DNA of 64,000 nucleotides, taken from Aerococcaceae bacterium zg-252 (lineage in GTDB: Bacteria > Bacillota > Bacilli > Lactobacillales > Aerococcaceae). The notes beneath the pieces are model-generated. The model did not search any database, was not told where the DNA came from, and saw only the letters and a list, made by a program, of their open reading frames with translations. Of this stretch, positions 20,788 through 29,489 are shown in pieces. A program made the translations under genes and the position numbers. The stretch's first letter is position 1. Every line of letters starts with the position of its first letter. The stretch lies in contig CP066204.1 of assembly GCA_016237705.1 (NCBI GenBank), positions 434,001 through 498,000 of the forward strand. Direction: 5' to 3'.

Positions 20788-20934
20788 GAGACCAACAACT
20801 TTTCTAGTGGATTGGTGTTACAACAACTTCTAGTGAGGGACACAAATTCCCCACCAGAAGTTATAGTACTATAGATTATTCAAAAATAAACTCCTAAGTG
20901 GATATCTATCGAATTTTCAGCAGGAGGTTACTAT

Positions 20935-21093
20935 ATGTATCCTTTTGAAGATAATAAATTGTTGATTGCTCATTTATCAAATTTTAAATCGCGGACTAGC
21001 AACAAAGGCTATATTTTAAGTTGTTTTCTATTTGGTTTTGTATCAAAATCGGTATCTTTTTCACTTCTCATACAACACAGGAAAATTCTTTAG
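20935..21093 (+). CDS. Possible small protein, 52 residues, unknown
   Basis: ATG at 20935 is preceded by CAGGAGG at ideal spacing. The product has a hydrophilic N-terminal half (MYPFEDNKLLIAHLSNFKSR) and a hydrophobic stretch (ILSCFLFGFVSKSVSFSLL) that could be one membrane segment. The stop codon lies inside the left arm of the long hairpin at 21080-21123. I recognise no family. It may be a true small membrane peptide or a truncated fragment of an older gene; the downstream frames look like noise. Confidence 0.35.
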   Translation: MYPFEDNKLLIAHLSNFKSRTSNKGYILSCFLFGFVSKSVSFSLLIQHRKIL

Positions 21094-21123
21094 AGAAACA
21101 TCCTGTTCTCTAAAGAATTTTCC
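21080..21123. repeat. 18-bp perfect hairpin
   Basis: GGAAAATTCTTTAGAGAA (21080-21097) and its exact complement (21106-21123) flank the eight-base loop ACATCCTG. No T-run follows on either strand, so this is not a standard terminator. It contains the stop codon of the small frame. Confidence 0.85.
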
Positions 21124-21414
21124 CCAAACATCCCCTCTAGTATCAACCTTTTTCTATCGACCGGTTTCCACACAATGTACTTTTCTTCAAATAACGATAG
21201 CTATTGAATTAGCCTTTATTTACAGAACTTCATCTACTTCGTGGATACGTCCTTTGATATAAATACCCTATACTCCACACGAGCGAATAACAGAGGTCAA
21301 TACTTATAGAACGAAATTAAGCTTTAGGATATACTGTGGAGCTAATTATTATCATAAAAGTAGGTTAACAAGTTACAAATCTATTTATTCGAAAAAAATA
21401 AAAATCAGAATTTA

Positions 21415-22038
21415 TCATCTATGCAAATTCTGATTAGTTTCTAGAAAACTATTACTATGTGCTACTGATATCTTCTTCATTGTTGAAAGCATCGATTTTC
21501 CTATTTCCGACGACACAAGTCTTAACATCAAAAGCGGATTATTCTCAATCTCTTGACTTCCCAGAGTAGTTACAATACCTGAAAAAATAAAATCAATTTG
21601 CAATTTCTCCTCTGTTGTCATACGCTCTTCATCAATAGAAAAAGAATCCAACCATATCTCCTTTAAATAGTCATTGACCAATTGTTTCAGGTATGTTGAC
21701 TCACTTCTAGCACACAACATGACACGCCTCGAATTTGGTAAAATAGACATATCAATATCTGAAATTTTTTCTTCACTTTGACACTTTAAGACAGTTAAAA
21801 TTGACGAAATCATCATTCTCGAGGCATCGTTACTTGTATTATTCTTAAAAGCTTGATAAGCCAAATCATCAATATCTCTATAATGATAATAAAAAGAATT
21901 ACGATTAACCCCAGAATCTTGAACAATTCTAAGAACAGTAATATCCGTATATTTTTCCGTCTCTAAAAGTTTCCAAAAAGCATTTTCTATTTTTACTACA
22001 GCCCTATTTGTAAAATCAGTTTTCCTTGGACGCGCCAT
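21415..22038 (-). CDS. TetR-family transcriptional regulator
   Basis: A 207-residue regulator. The N-terminal helix-turn-helix shows TDITVLRIVQDSGVNRNSFYYHYRDIDDL (about residues 33-60), typical of TetR. The C-terminal ligand domain is not like any I can name. It is transcribed divergently from the HXXEE membrane protein gene, which it probably controls. TAGGAGGC precedes its ATG. The gene ends close to the hairpin-rich gap. Confidence 0.88.
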   Translation of the reverse strand: MARPRKTDFTNRAVVKIENAFWKLLETEKYTDITVLRIVQDSGVNRNSFYYHYRDIDDLAYQAFKNNTSNDASRMMISSILTVLKCQSEEKISDIDMSILPNSRRVMLCARSESTYLKQLVNDYLKEIWLDSFSIDEERMTTEEKLQIDFIFSGIVTTLGSQEIENNPLLMLRLVSSEIGKSMLSTMKKISVAHSNSFLETNQNLHR

Positions 22039-22101
22039 ATTGCCTCCTATAATTAGACACTTTACACTCTATTGTCGGTTTTATTTTACACCGTGTCATA
22101 T

Positions 22102-22118
22102 TATAATTCAATTATAAT
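22102..22118. promoter_or_regulatory. Dyad between tetR-like and HXXEE genes
   Basis: ATTATAAT-TCA-ATTATAAT gives two TATAAT-like boxes in an inverted arrangement, about 25 bases upstream of the HXXEE start. Nearby, GACAC (about 22055) and GTGTC (about 22093) form a wider dyad. One of these could be the TetR operator. The 7-3-7 spacing does not fit a PerR box. Confidence 0.4.
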
Positions 22119-22140
22119 AAGTAATTGAGAGGTGCTTTCT

Positions 22141-22773
22141 ATGAAAAAAATGATAAATAATTGGTATAACATTTCTGTATATCTCGCTGGTCTAATTGCT
22201 CTGCTTACAATCTTTTTACCAGTAACTGAGGTGCAAAAATGTCTTTTGGCTTCCATTTGTATTTTGTTTCTACATTTTTTTGAAGAATTTGGTTATCCAG
22301 GAGGATTTCCACTACTCGGAGTAAAACTACTCCTCGGTACCAATGAGATGGATAAAACCAAGTGGGACTGTAACAATCTCAGTAGTATGTTCGGAAACTG
22401 GACATTCTTAATTTTAGTTTATGTACTCCCACTGTTACTACCTAATGTGCGTTTTCTAACATTATCAGCCATGTTGTTTCTTTTAATGGAAGTCATTATG
22501 CATTCAATATTTAATTTAAGGTTAAAAAGCATTTACAATGCTGGACTAATTACCGCAATTTTAGGACTAGGTCCTATTGGTGTATACTATTTCATCAATG
22601 TATTTGATAGTAAAATGTATAACTTGTATGATTATGCCCTTGCTGTACTTTGGCTTATTATCGTATTTTTATTCTGTTTTCGCTCTAAAATTTATTGGGG
22701 ACTTGGCAAGAAAGACGGATATGTACTTACTGATCAAACTGCATTTGGTGTAACAAATTTAACAAAAAACTAA
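22141..22773 (+). CDS. HXXEE domain membrane protein
   Basis: A 210-residue integral membrane protein with about five to six hydrophobic segments. Near the N-terminus it has LHFFEEFGYPGGFP, matching the HXXEE motif (His-x-x-Glu-Glu) that names the family. The conserved charged residues inside a membrane segment suggest metal binding or catalysis, but the family function is not established. The ATG at 22141 is chosen because GAGAGG lies 8 bases upstream; an earlier GTG overlaps that site. It is divergent from a TetR gene, an arrangement often seen for inducible membrane functions. Confidence 0.8.
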   Translation: MKKMINNWYNISVYLAGLIALLTIFLPVTEVQKCLLASICILFLHFFEEFGYPGGFPLLGVKLLLGTNEMDKTKWDCNNLSSMFGNWTFLILVYVLPLLLPNVRFLTLSAMLFLLMEVIMHSIFNLRLKSIYNAGLITAILGLGPIGVYYFINVFDSKMYNLYDYALAVLWLIIVFLFCFRSKIYWGLGKKDGYVLTDQTAFGVTNLTKN

Positions 22774-22788
22774 TCTGAAATATATAAA

Positions 22789-22824
22789 AAGTCTTGCCAG
22801 ATTTGCTCTGACAAGGTTTTTTAT
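22789..22824. terminator. Bidirectional terminator between HXXEE gene and ansA
   Basis: TCTTGCCAG pairs imperfectly with CTGACAAGG, flanked by an A-run on the left and a T-run on the right. It can serve both convergent genes. Confidence 0.75.
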
Positions 22825-22843
22825 ATTCATTTTGTCGTAATCA

Positions 22844-23806
22844 TTAAAATTGTGTAAATAGGTTAGGGAGTTCGGATAATGGTTGCTCAGCATTAAGCGT
22901 GACAATTAATTTAATGCGTGCCTTGACACCACTTAAACCTTGAGTGAACAGAATACCCATTTGTTTTAATTGTTTGCCTCCACCTTTGTAATCATAGACA
23001 TCTTCGGTAATTCCATTAAATGCACGAGAAACCATGACTACTGGAATATTCAGTGCCAGCAATGCTTGTATGCCATCTAATGTATTTGGTGGAACATTTC
23101 CAGCTCCTAATCCTTCGATAACCACACCGTCATAGTGTTTAGCTACTTCAAAGACATCGCTTTCCATGCCAGCATAGGCTTTGATTAAAATAACACGTTT
23201 GTCGGTGCGTTTTAATGAATAGTGTTGCTCACGTGAAAAGGCTTGGAAATACAGCACATTGTTTTTTGATACAATTCCAACCGGTCCAAAGGTAGGTGTT
23301 TGAAAAGTAGCAAGATTAGTTGTGTGCGTTTTGGTGACATAGCGGGCAGCATGAATTTCTTCGTTCATCACGACTACGACACCATGCTTGGCTGTGTTAT
23401 CGTCTAAGGCAACGAATAGGGCACTGCGTAAGTTGGCTAAACCGTCTGAACCAATTTCATTGGCAGAACGCATAGCACCTGTCATCACAACTGGAATCTT
23501 GGTATCTAATACTAAATCTAAAAAATAAGCTGTTTCTTCTAGTGTATCTGTTCCATGTGTAATGATAATGCCATTAAAATGTTCAGCTTGTGATTGAATA
23601 AATTGGCTTAATTCATACATGCGTTCAATCGTCATATGTGGGGAGGGGATATGAAATAAATCAGAAACAGTAATGTGGGCAAATTGCTCGAATAGATGAC
23701 TTTGTTGTGTTAATGGATTTTCATCGCTAGGAGAAACTTTCCCAGTCGTTCTATCTTCGCTCATTGCGATTGTTCCACCAGTGTTAATAATTAATATATG
23801 TTTCAT
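22844..23806 (-). CDS. ansA: L-asparaginase, type I
   Basis: A 320-residue cytoplasmic asparaginase hydrolysing asparagine to aspartate and ammonia. It shows the first active-site Thr in INTGGTIAMS, the second in IITHGTDTLEETAYFLDL, and the Lys region MTGAMRSANEIGSDG. There is no signal peptide, so it is the cytosolic type. AAGAAGGTG precedes the ATG. The aspartokinase gene lies upstream on the same strand with a 70-base gap, so the product aspartate could feed the threonine pathway encoded next to it. Confidence 0.94.
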   Translation of the reverse strand: MKHILIINTGGTIAMSEDRTTGKVSPSDENPLTQQSHLFEQFAHITVSDLFHIPSPHMTIERMYELSQFIQSQAEHFNGIIITHGTDTLEETAYFLDLVLDTKIPVVMTGAMRSANEIGSDGLANLRSALFVALDDNTAKHGVVVVMNEEIHAARYVTKTHTTNLATFQTPTFGPVGIVSKNNVLYFQAFSREQHYSLKRTDKRVILIKAYAGMESDVFEVAKHYDGVVIEGLGAGNVPPNTLDGIQALLALNIPVVMVSRAFNGITEDVYDYKGGGKQLKQMGILFTQGLSGVKARIKLIVTLNAEQPLSELPNLFTQF

Positions 23807-23876
23807 TAGACACCTTCTTTACTAAATATTAAAGTAAAACTAAGCAAGTCGGTTTGAAATGCTTAGTTTTATTGTT

Positions 23877-25223
23877 TTATTCAAAATACGCCCGATACAT
23901 CGCCTGAAGTGCTGATAATTTATCTTTCATGCGAATCGTAAAGAACATACTGATTTCAGATGCTCCTTGGTTAATCATTCGAATACTAATTTTTTCTTTA
24001 GCTAATGCTTCAGTTGTTTTGTTTGCCATACCATGTGCAGCAACCATACCCTCACCAACAACGACCATAATCGCTAAATCATCTTCAACTTGTAAAGTAT
24101 CTGGCTCTAATTTTTCTTGAATATCTTGTAAAATCGAATCTAGTACACCCTCTAAATAAGCTGAACGTACGACAACGGAAATATTATCAATCCCAGTTGG
24201 AATGTGTTCGATTGAAACATTATGGTCTTCAAAAATTTGTAATAAGCGGCGTGTAAATCCGAGCTGACGGTTTAATAGATATTTACGAATTGAAATAGAA
24301 GTAAAACCTTCGTCACAACTAATACCGACTACTGGGAGTTCTTCTTTATATTGACGCTGTGCTACAATTTTAGTTCCTTTAATTTCAGGCTGATTTGTAT
24401 TTCGAACCATTACAGGGATATTTACTTGGAATAAAGGTTCCAATGCTTCGTCGTGGAAAATACCGAAACCAGAGTAAGCTAACTCACGCATTTCACGATA
24501 GGTAATTTCTTTAATCGCATAAGGATTGTCAATAATACCAGGGTGTGCTGCATAAATATAACTTTGGTCAGTAAAGTTTTCATAAATATCTGCTTGGACA
24601 CCACGAGCAACAATTGCTCCTGTAATATCACTACCACCACGTGGGAAAGTCACAATATTTCCCTCAGTAGAGTATCCAAAGAAACCAGGAATAACGAGAA
24701 TCGCATCATTATGACGGAATTGTGCCATTTTTTCGTATGAAGTAGGTAATAATTGTGCATTACCAGGTTCGTCCGTTACCATAATTCCAAAATCTTTTGG
24801 TGAAATATATTGTGCTTTTAAGCCAAGGGACGTTAAGTATTGACTGAATAATTGAGCATTAAAATCTTCACCGCAAGCCTTTAGTGCATCAAGTAAACGA
24901 TTGCTGTCGGAAATGGTTGCGATATAGTGACGTAATGTCTCTTCAAAATGCTGAATAATATCAGCTGAAAGATTTAACTCATCAACCATTGTGGCAAAGC
25001 GTGACAAAATAGTGTCTAAAGTTGGTTGATAATCTTCCTGTACCATCACATGTTGGTGCAATGTAATTAATAAATCCGTTACTTTAATATCGGATTCTTC
25101 GCGTTTTCCAGGTGCTGAAACGACGACAAATCGAATAGCATCGTCCTGTTTAATAATATTGGCTACTTTTGTTAATTGTGTGGCATCACTTAAAGAACTT
25201 CCACCAAATTTTGCTACTTTCAA
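23877..25223 (-). CDS. Aspartokinase
   Basis: A 448-residue monofunctional aspartate kinase, first step of the aspartate-family amino acid pathway. It begins VAKFGGSSLSDA, with catalytic SAPGKR and PRGGSDITGAIVARGV, and ends with two ACT domains (about 300-448; VSIEHIPTGIDNISVVV and ISIRMINQGASEISMFF) for feedback control. It resembles the B. subtilis YclM/ThrD type. The start is TTG at 25223 after GGGTGATG; no ATG is available in frame nearby. It is divergent from hom-thrB, so the whole locus makes homoserine phosphate for threonine. Confidence 0.93.
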   Translation of the reverse strand: MKVAKFGGSSLSDATQLTKVANIIKQDDAIRFVVVSAPGKREESDIKVTDLLITLHQHVMVQEDYQPTLDTILSRFATMVDELNLSADIIQHFEETLRHYIATISDSNRLLDALKACGEDFNAQLFSQYLTSLGLKAQYISPKDFGIMVTDEPGNAQLLPTSYEKMAQFRHNDAILVIPGFFGYSTEGNIVTFPRGGSDITGAIVARGVQADIYENFTDQSYIYAAHPGIIDNPYAIKEITYREMRELAYSGFGIFHDEALEPLFQVNIPVMVRNTNQPEIKGTKIVAQRQYKEELPVVGISCDEGFTSISIRKYLLNRQLGFTRRLLQIFEDHNVSIEHIPTGIDNISVVVRSAYLEGVLDSILQDIQEKLEPDTLQVEDDLAIMVVVGEGMVAAHGMANKTTEALAKEKISIRMINQGASEISMFFTIRMKDKLSALQAMYRAYFE

Positions 25224-25367
25224 TTTATGTCATCACCCTTACAAATAATTTAATCTTTATTACAATATCATACATGAAAAGATGGTAAAATTAAAGTCTT
25301 TGTTGTAAAATGAGAATCGTCTTATTAAATAAATATTGAAAAACTATGGCTGGGAGGCTATAAAATT

Positions 25368-26549
25368 ATGAAAATTGCATTATTAGGACTTGGTACAGTA
25401 GGTGGAGGTGTATTGAAAATACTTCAAAACCAACCGAAAACGTCACATATTGAGATTGAATACATTTTTGCACGTGAAATAAAAGATAAATCACTTAATT
25501 TAAATAATATTAAAGTAACAGATGATATTAATGAAATATTAGAAAGTGATGTTGATTTAGTTGTTGAAGTATTAGGAGGAGTAGAATTTCCTTATGACAT
25601 TCATCGTAAATGTTTAGCTAAAGGAAAGCATGTGGTGACAGCAAATAAAGATTTATTAGCATTACATTTAGATGAATTAGCTGAATTAGGTAACCAACAT
25701 CAAGCACAAATCGGATATGAGGCAAGTTGTGGTGGTGGGATTCCAATTATTCAAGTGTTGGAACATCATTTGACGGCTAATCATATTACTCGTGTAATGG
25801 GGATTTTAAACGGTACGACTAACTATATTTTGACACGTATGACACAAGAAAATTGGTCGTATGAACAAGCATTAGCAACGGCTCAAGAGTTAGGTTATGC
25901 AGAAAAAGACCCAACGAATGATGTGGCTGGGTTTGATACAAGACGTAAAATTGCATTATTATCTCGATTGGCTTATCGCAAATCTGTTGATGTTGAAGAT
26001 ATTTCAGTTAGAGGAATTGATAATGTTGAATTTAAAGATATTGAAATCGCAAAAGCGTTTGGTTACACAATGAAATTAGTTGGTCGCAGTGAATTTGATA
26101 GCGAAAATGTATCAATTTCAGTAGAGCCTTTACTATTGGCAAATTCGCATACATTAGCGCATGTTAATGATGCTAAAAATGCGATTTTTGTTGAAGGTGA
26201 TGCTGTTGGTGAAACAATGTTTTATGGGCCAGGAGCAGGAAGTTTAGAAACAGCTTCAGCCGTTGTAGCGGACATCTTATTTATTGAGCGCTTTGGTTTT
26301 ATGGGAAACTTAATAGCAGACAAAGTGGCTGTTAGTGCACAGGAAAATGCGAAAAAAGCGTATTATTTCCGTGTAAATAATCAATTAGAGCAAGTAAAAA
26401 CTGCCTTGAGTAATCTAGATGTGGCAGTAAGACAGTGGCATGAATCAGCGGAAGTAAGTTTCTTAACACAACCGATTACAGCTGAGCAATTTGAACAAAT
26501 CAAGCTGCAATTAGCAGTTGCTGCTTACTATGGTGCTGAGGGAGAATAA
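25368..26549 (+). CDS. hom: Homoserine dehydrogenase
   Basis: A 393-residue NAD(P)-dependent enzyme making homoserine from aspartate semialdehyde. It shows the dinucleotide motif GLGTVGGGVL and the catalytic segment ILNGTTNYILTRM through YAEKDPTNDVAGFDTRRKIALL. Bacillus Hom is about 430 residues with a C-terminal ACT domain; here only about 65 residues follow the catalytic domain (from AYYFRV), so the ACT domain is short or degenerate. This could weaken feedback control by threonine. GGGAGG precedes the ATG. thrB follows after 2 bases. Confidence 0.94.
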   Translation: MKIALLGLGTVGGGVLKILQNQPKTSHIEIEYIFAREIKDKSLNLNNIKVTDDINEILESDVDLVVEVLGGVEFPYDIHRKCLAKGKHVVTANKDLLALHLDELAELGNQHQAQIGYEASCGGGIPIIQVLEHHLTANHITRVMGILNGTTNYILTRMTQENWSYEQALATAQELGYAEKDPTNDVAGFDTRRKIALLSRLAYRKSVDVEDISVRGIDNVEFKDIEIAKAFGYTMKLVGRSEFDSENVSISVEPLLLANSHTLAHVNDAKNAIFVEGDAVGETMFYGPGAGSLETASAVVADILFIERFGFMGNLIADKVAVSAQENAKKAYYFRVNNQLEQVKTALSNLDVAVRQWHESAEVSFLTQPITAEQFEQIKLQLAVAAYYGAEGE

Positions 26550-26551
26550 TC

Positions 26552-27424
26552 ATGGAGATAACAATTAAAGTTCCTGCTACAAGTGCCAATCTTGGATTAG
26601 GTTTTGATTCAATGGGGATTGCTGTCAATAAATTTTTAGTAGTATCAGCGACACCGGCTGAACAATGGCAGTTTGAATTTGAAACGGATTTTTTAGAAAT
26701 TTTACCGAGAAATGAGCATAATTTAGTGGCACAAACGGCTATTCAAGTAGCAGCAAAGTATCAGCAGACAATGCCACCATTAGCGATTAAGATGAGCAGT
26801 GAAATACCATTGACGCATGGATTAGGTAGTTCTTCAAGTGCGATTGTTGCAGGAATTGAATTAGCAAATTATTTTTGCCAATTGAATTTATCAGAGGAAG
26901 AAAAAATAACAATTGGTAGCGAATTTGAGGGACATCCGGATAATGTTGGCCCATGTATTACTGGTGGGGTATTTATCGGAGCGTATGAACATCAGATACT
27001 AGAATATGAAAAATTATCTATGGAAAATGTGGCGGTAATTATTAGTGTACCACCGTATGAATTAAGCACTGAAGTAGCACGCAAGGTGTTGCCACAGCAA
27101 TACTCCAAACAAGATGCTGTAATGCAAAATGCACTGAACAATGTAATGGTTGCAGCTCTTTTAAAGGGAGACTACAAAAAAATGGGAGCATTGATGATGC
27201 GTGACCGACTGCATGAACCGTATCGTCAACCATTGATTGCAGAATTTGAAATGGTGCGTGAAACGTCGCTATCACAAGGTGCTTACGCATCGGTAATTAG
27301 TGGAGCAGGTCCAACTATTTTAACATTGTGTGAAGTGTCGAAAGTGGCGGAAGTCATCCGACAATTAGAATTGAATGTTCCATCTTGTCATCATGAAAGT
27401 GTTGAAATTTATCATCAAAATTAA
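26552..27424 (+). CDS. thrB: Homoserine kinase
   Basis: A 290-residue GHMP kinase that phosphorylates homoserine. It shows the N-terminal VPATSANLGLGFDSMG, the ATP loop PLTHGLGSSSSAIVAG and a C-terminal SGAGPTILTL. It sits two bases after hom with a ribosome binding site inside the end of hom. Threonine synthase (thrC) is not in the window, so the last step must be encoded elsewhere. Confidence 0.96.
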   Translation: MEITIKVPATSANLGLGFDSMGIAVNKFLVVSATPAEQWQFEFETDFLEILPRNEHNLVAQTAIQVAAKYQQTMPPLAIKMSSEIPLTHGLGSSSSAIVAGIELANYFCQLNLSEEEKITIGSEFEGHPDNVGPCITGGVFIGAYEHQILEYEKLSMENVAVIISVPPYELSTEVARKVLPQQYSKQDAVMQNALNNVMVAALLKGDYKKMGALMMRDRLHEPYRQPLIAEFEMVRETSLSQGAYASVISGAGPTILTLCEVSKVAEVIRQLELNVPSCHHESVEIYHQN

Positions 27425-27427
27425 ACA

Positions 27428-27468
27428 AAAAAGTGTTGCTACAGCGAATTAGTAGCAACACTTTTATT
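27428..27468. terminator. Bidirectional terminator between thrB and the thioesterase gene
   Basis: AAAAGTGTTGCTAC pairs perfectly with GTAGCAACACTTTT, with A- and T-rich flanks on both sides. It serves convergent genes. Confidence 0.92.
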
Positions 27469-27831
27469 TTATGTTTTAATGCGAGCCATAAATTTGTCTT
27501 TATTGATGACGACACGTGTATGGTTGGCGGTCGCAATTTTACCATTTGAATCATGTGCACTTAGTTCAAAGTAATATTGACGTGCTTCGTGTCTAATGTA
27601 ATCAATGATAACAGTAATGGTATCCTGTATGGCACTCGGAGCTAAATGCTGAATAGAAAATTGTGCACCGACAGTCGATTGAGTGTCATCGAGTTGTTCT
27701 TGGCAAGTTAAGTAAGCAGCATTTTCCATATAGGCGATAAGCATAGGGGTGCTCAAAACATCAAGGCCACCAGAACCAATGACAGCAGCTGAATGATGTG
27801 GTTCAACGGTATAAGTATATTGTGTTGGCAT
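27469..27831 (-). CDS. Thioesterase-family hotdog protein (fluoroacetyl-CoA thioesterase-like)
   Basis: A 120-residue single-domain hotdog protein. GSGGLDVLSTPMLIAYMENAA at residues 19-39 and a following long strand region (IQDTITVIIDYIRHE) match the FlK/YbgC-like thioesterase group. Such enzymes hydrolyse acyl-CoA esters; the natural substrate here is unknown and need not be fluorinated. GGAGAAG lies upstream of the ATG on the minus strand. It is convergent with thrB and has no functional partner nearby. Confidence 0.75.
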   Translation of the reverse strand: MPTQYTYTVEPHHSAAVIGSGGLDVLSTPMLIAYMENAAYLTCQEQLDDTQSTVGAQFSIQHLAPSAIQDTITVIIDYIRHEARQYYFELSAHDSNGKIATANHTRVVINKDKFMARIKT

Positions 27832-27934
27832 ATGTATCTTCTCCTTTGATTAATATATTTCGTTAAAACTAGTATACCACGAATTTTATCGAATAATGGA
27901 GAGGATAAATAGATGTTTTCTCAATAATATTTTT

Positions 27935-28795
27935 TTAGCCTAACAATTTTTTCAGACTATCAACAAGTGATGTTTGTGGACGTCCTAGGATTGATTCTAA
28001 ATCTGAGGACTCTGCTTTTAGAAAACCAGCCCCTACAGCTCCTTGAAAACTTGCGACTAGGCTTGCCACTTCACTTGGCATTCCGTCTTTTTCTAATGCA
28101 TTTGCTAATGTTTCTTGAGAATCGGAAACAATGGCAATATTAGTGCCCAATGCTTCATTAACGGCTTCAACAATATCTTGATAGCTGCGATTTTTACCAG
28201 AAAGTTCAACAATTGCTGGTGGATTGTCTGCTAATAAAATATTTGCACCAGCCTCAGCTAAATCATCACGTGATACCCAGCCTGCTACACTATTTTCTGG
28301 AGTTGTATTGATAAATTTCCCTGTCTTTAGACTGTTAGTAATATAGTCTAATTCATTTTCTAAGTACCAATTATTTCGCAAGCTTGTATAAGCAATTCCT
28401 GATTGTGCTAAAGCTTGTTCAGTCGCTCGATGGTCATCTCCTAGTGGGAAATTTGCTGCTATGCTATCTGCTTGTGCTAGCGAAGTATAAGCAATGAATT
28501 TAACATTTGCATCAGTGGCAGCTTGAATAACATTTTTATGTTCTTGTTGACGTGTTGGAGTTGCATCTGTCGAAACTAATAAGACTTTATCAATTCCATG
28601 CATTGCTTCAGCAAGTGCATCGGTTTGATTGAAATCAGCTATGCGAATTGGATAACCTGCCTCGGATAAAGCAGCACCTTTTTCTTTGCTACGTACAAGT
28701 GCAATTATATTCTCTTTAGGTACTGATTTTGAAAGTTCACGAATAACAGCAGAACCATATCCACCAGTAGCGCCAGTTATTAAATAGTTTGTCAT
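27935..28795 (-). CDS. NAD(P)-binding NmrA/QOR2-like oxidoreductase
   Basis: A 286-residue atypical short-chain dehydrogenase. It shows the N-terminal nucleotide-binding motif ITGATGGYGSAVI, YTSLAQADS, and LRNNWYLEN in the middle, typical for the NmrA/QOR2 (quinone reductase 2) group. It is divergent from an Rrf2-family regulator, as in B. subtilis ywnB/ywnA, and a 21-bp palindrome lies between them. A role in quinone or electrophile stress is likely, but the substrate cannot be read from the sequence. GAGGAC precedes the ATG. Confidence 0.82.
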   Translation of the reverse strand: MTNYLITGATGGYGSAVIRELSKSVPKENIIALVRSKEKGAALSEAGYPIRIADFNQTDALAEAMHGIDKVLLVSTDATPTRQQEHKNVIQAATDANVKFIAYTSLAQADSIAANFPLGDDHRATEQALAQSGIAYTSLRNNWYLENELDYITNSLKTGKFINTTPENSVAGWVSRDDLAEAGANILLADNPPAIVELSGKNRSYQDIVEAVNEALGTNIAIVSDSQETLANALEKDGMPSEVASLVASFQGAVGAGFLKAESSDLESILGRPQTSLVDSLKKLLG

Positions 28796-28824
28796 ATTTT
28801 TGTCCTCATTTCATGAATTAATAT

Positions 28825-28869
28825 TTGTAACTTTTAAAGTTACAACAATTTTATTAAATGTGCTATAAT
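28825..28869. promoter_or_regulatory. 21-bp perfect palindrome and promoter between the oxidoreductase and Rrf2 genes
   Basis: The arms TTGTAACTTT and AAAGTTACAA flank a single central T (28825-28845). The right arm overlaps a -35-like TTACAA (28840-28845), and an extended -10 (TGCTATAAT) lies 18 bases on at 28864-28869, reading toward the Rrf2 gene. A repressor bound here would block that promoter and could also control the divergent gene. Confidence 0.8.
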
Positions 28870-28934
28870 ATGTCAAGAGAATAATTTTATTAATAAAAAA
28901 ATAGAGTACGACAAACCAGAAGAGGAGTTTTTTT

Positions 28935-29405
28935 ATGCGTCAACCGGCACAATTAAGTGATGCGATACATATTTTGATTTATATTGCGTTTATTGAAAAT
29001 CCTGATGAGTTAACAAGTGATGTGATTGCAGCGAGTGTTAATACGAATCCTGCACGAGTAAGAAAAATTATGGGACAATTAAAAAAAGCAGGTCTGCTGA
29101 TTTCAACTCGTGGTAAAAGTGAACCTAAATTAGCTAAATTATTAAATGAGATTTCAATTCTTGATGTTTATCAGGCAGTTAATTCTACACAAACATTATT
29201 AGCAATTGATAGTGATGTTTGTGCTCAATGTATTGTGGGAGAAAGTATTCAAGAAATAGTAGAAATTAAGTTTGCAGATATACAGGCAGTAGCACAAAAG
29301 CGAATGGCGAGCATTACTCTAGCAGAAATTATGGATGATTTTATTCAATTATCTTCATCGAGACATCCGAATAATCCGGAACTATATGAACATATGAGAG
29401 GATAG
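28935..29405 (+). CDS. Rrf2-family transcriptional regulator
   Basis: A 156-residue regulator. The N-terminal winged helix shows LSDAIHILIYIAFIENPDELTSDVIAASVNTNPARVRKIMGQLKKAGLL. It has two cysteines (CAQC, about residues 95-98), fewer than the three used by Fe-S members such as IscR, so a thiol or redox switch is more likely than an Fe-S cluster. It is divergent from the QOR2-like gene, its probable target. Ribosome binding site AGAGGAG. Confidence 0.88.
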   Translation: MRQPAQLSDAIHILIYIAFIENPDELTSDVIAASVNTNPARVRKIMGQLKKAGLLISTRGKSEPKLAKLLNEISILDVYQAVNSTQTLLAIDSDVCAQCIVGESIQEIVEIKFADIQAVAQKRMASITLAEIMDDFIQLSSSRHPNNPELYEHMRG

Positions 29406-29447
29406 TTTGAGGTAGTCTGGAAGTAGCGAACAAAAATTAATAGTATC

Positions 29448-29475
29448 TTGACAAATACCACATAAACAATATAAT
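29448..29475 (+). promoter_or_regulatory. Promoter of the serS T-box transcript
   Basis: TTGACA (29448-29453) and TATAAT (29470-29475) are a perfect consensus pair with a 16-base spacer, directly upstream of the T-box leader. Confidence 0.92.
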
Positions 29476-29489
29476 AAATGTAACAGATG

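Larger units (their letters stand above)
20788..21414. other. Gene-poor, hairpin-rich stretch with possible remnants
   Basis: No full gene is recognised. It holds a hairpin AACTTCT/AGAAGTT (20825-20862), a small frame (20935-21093) with a good ribosome binding site, and an 18-bp perfect hairpin (21080-21123). The rest shows no coding pattern I trust. The mix of hairpins and broken frames suggests debris of an inserted element. Confidence 0.5.

Noticed and set aside
21032-21262. 76-residue open frame in the gene-poor gap
   Set aside because: It runs through both arms of the perfect hairpin, has no ribosome binding site and an unlikely composition.
22102-22118. PerR box upstream of the HXXEE gene
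   Set aside because: The two ATTATAAT halves are separated by three bases instead of one and probably only reflect -10-like sequence.
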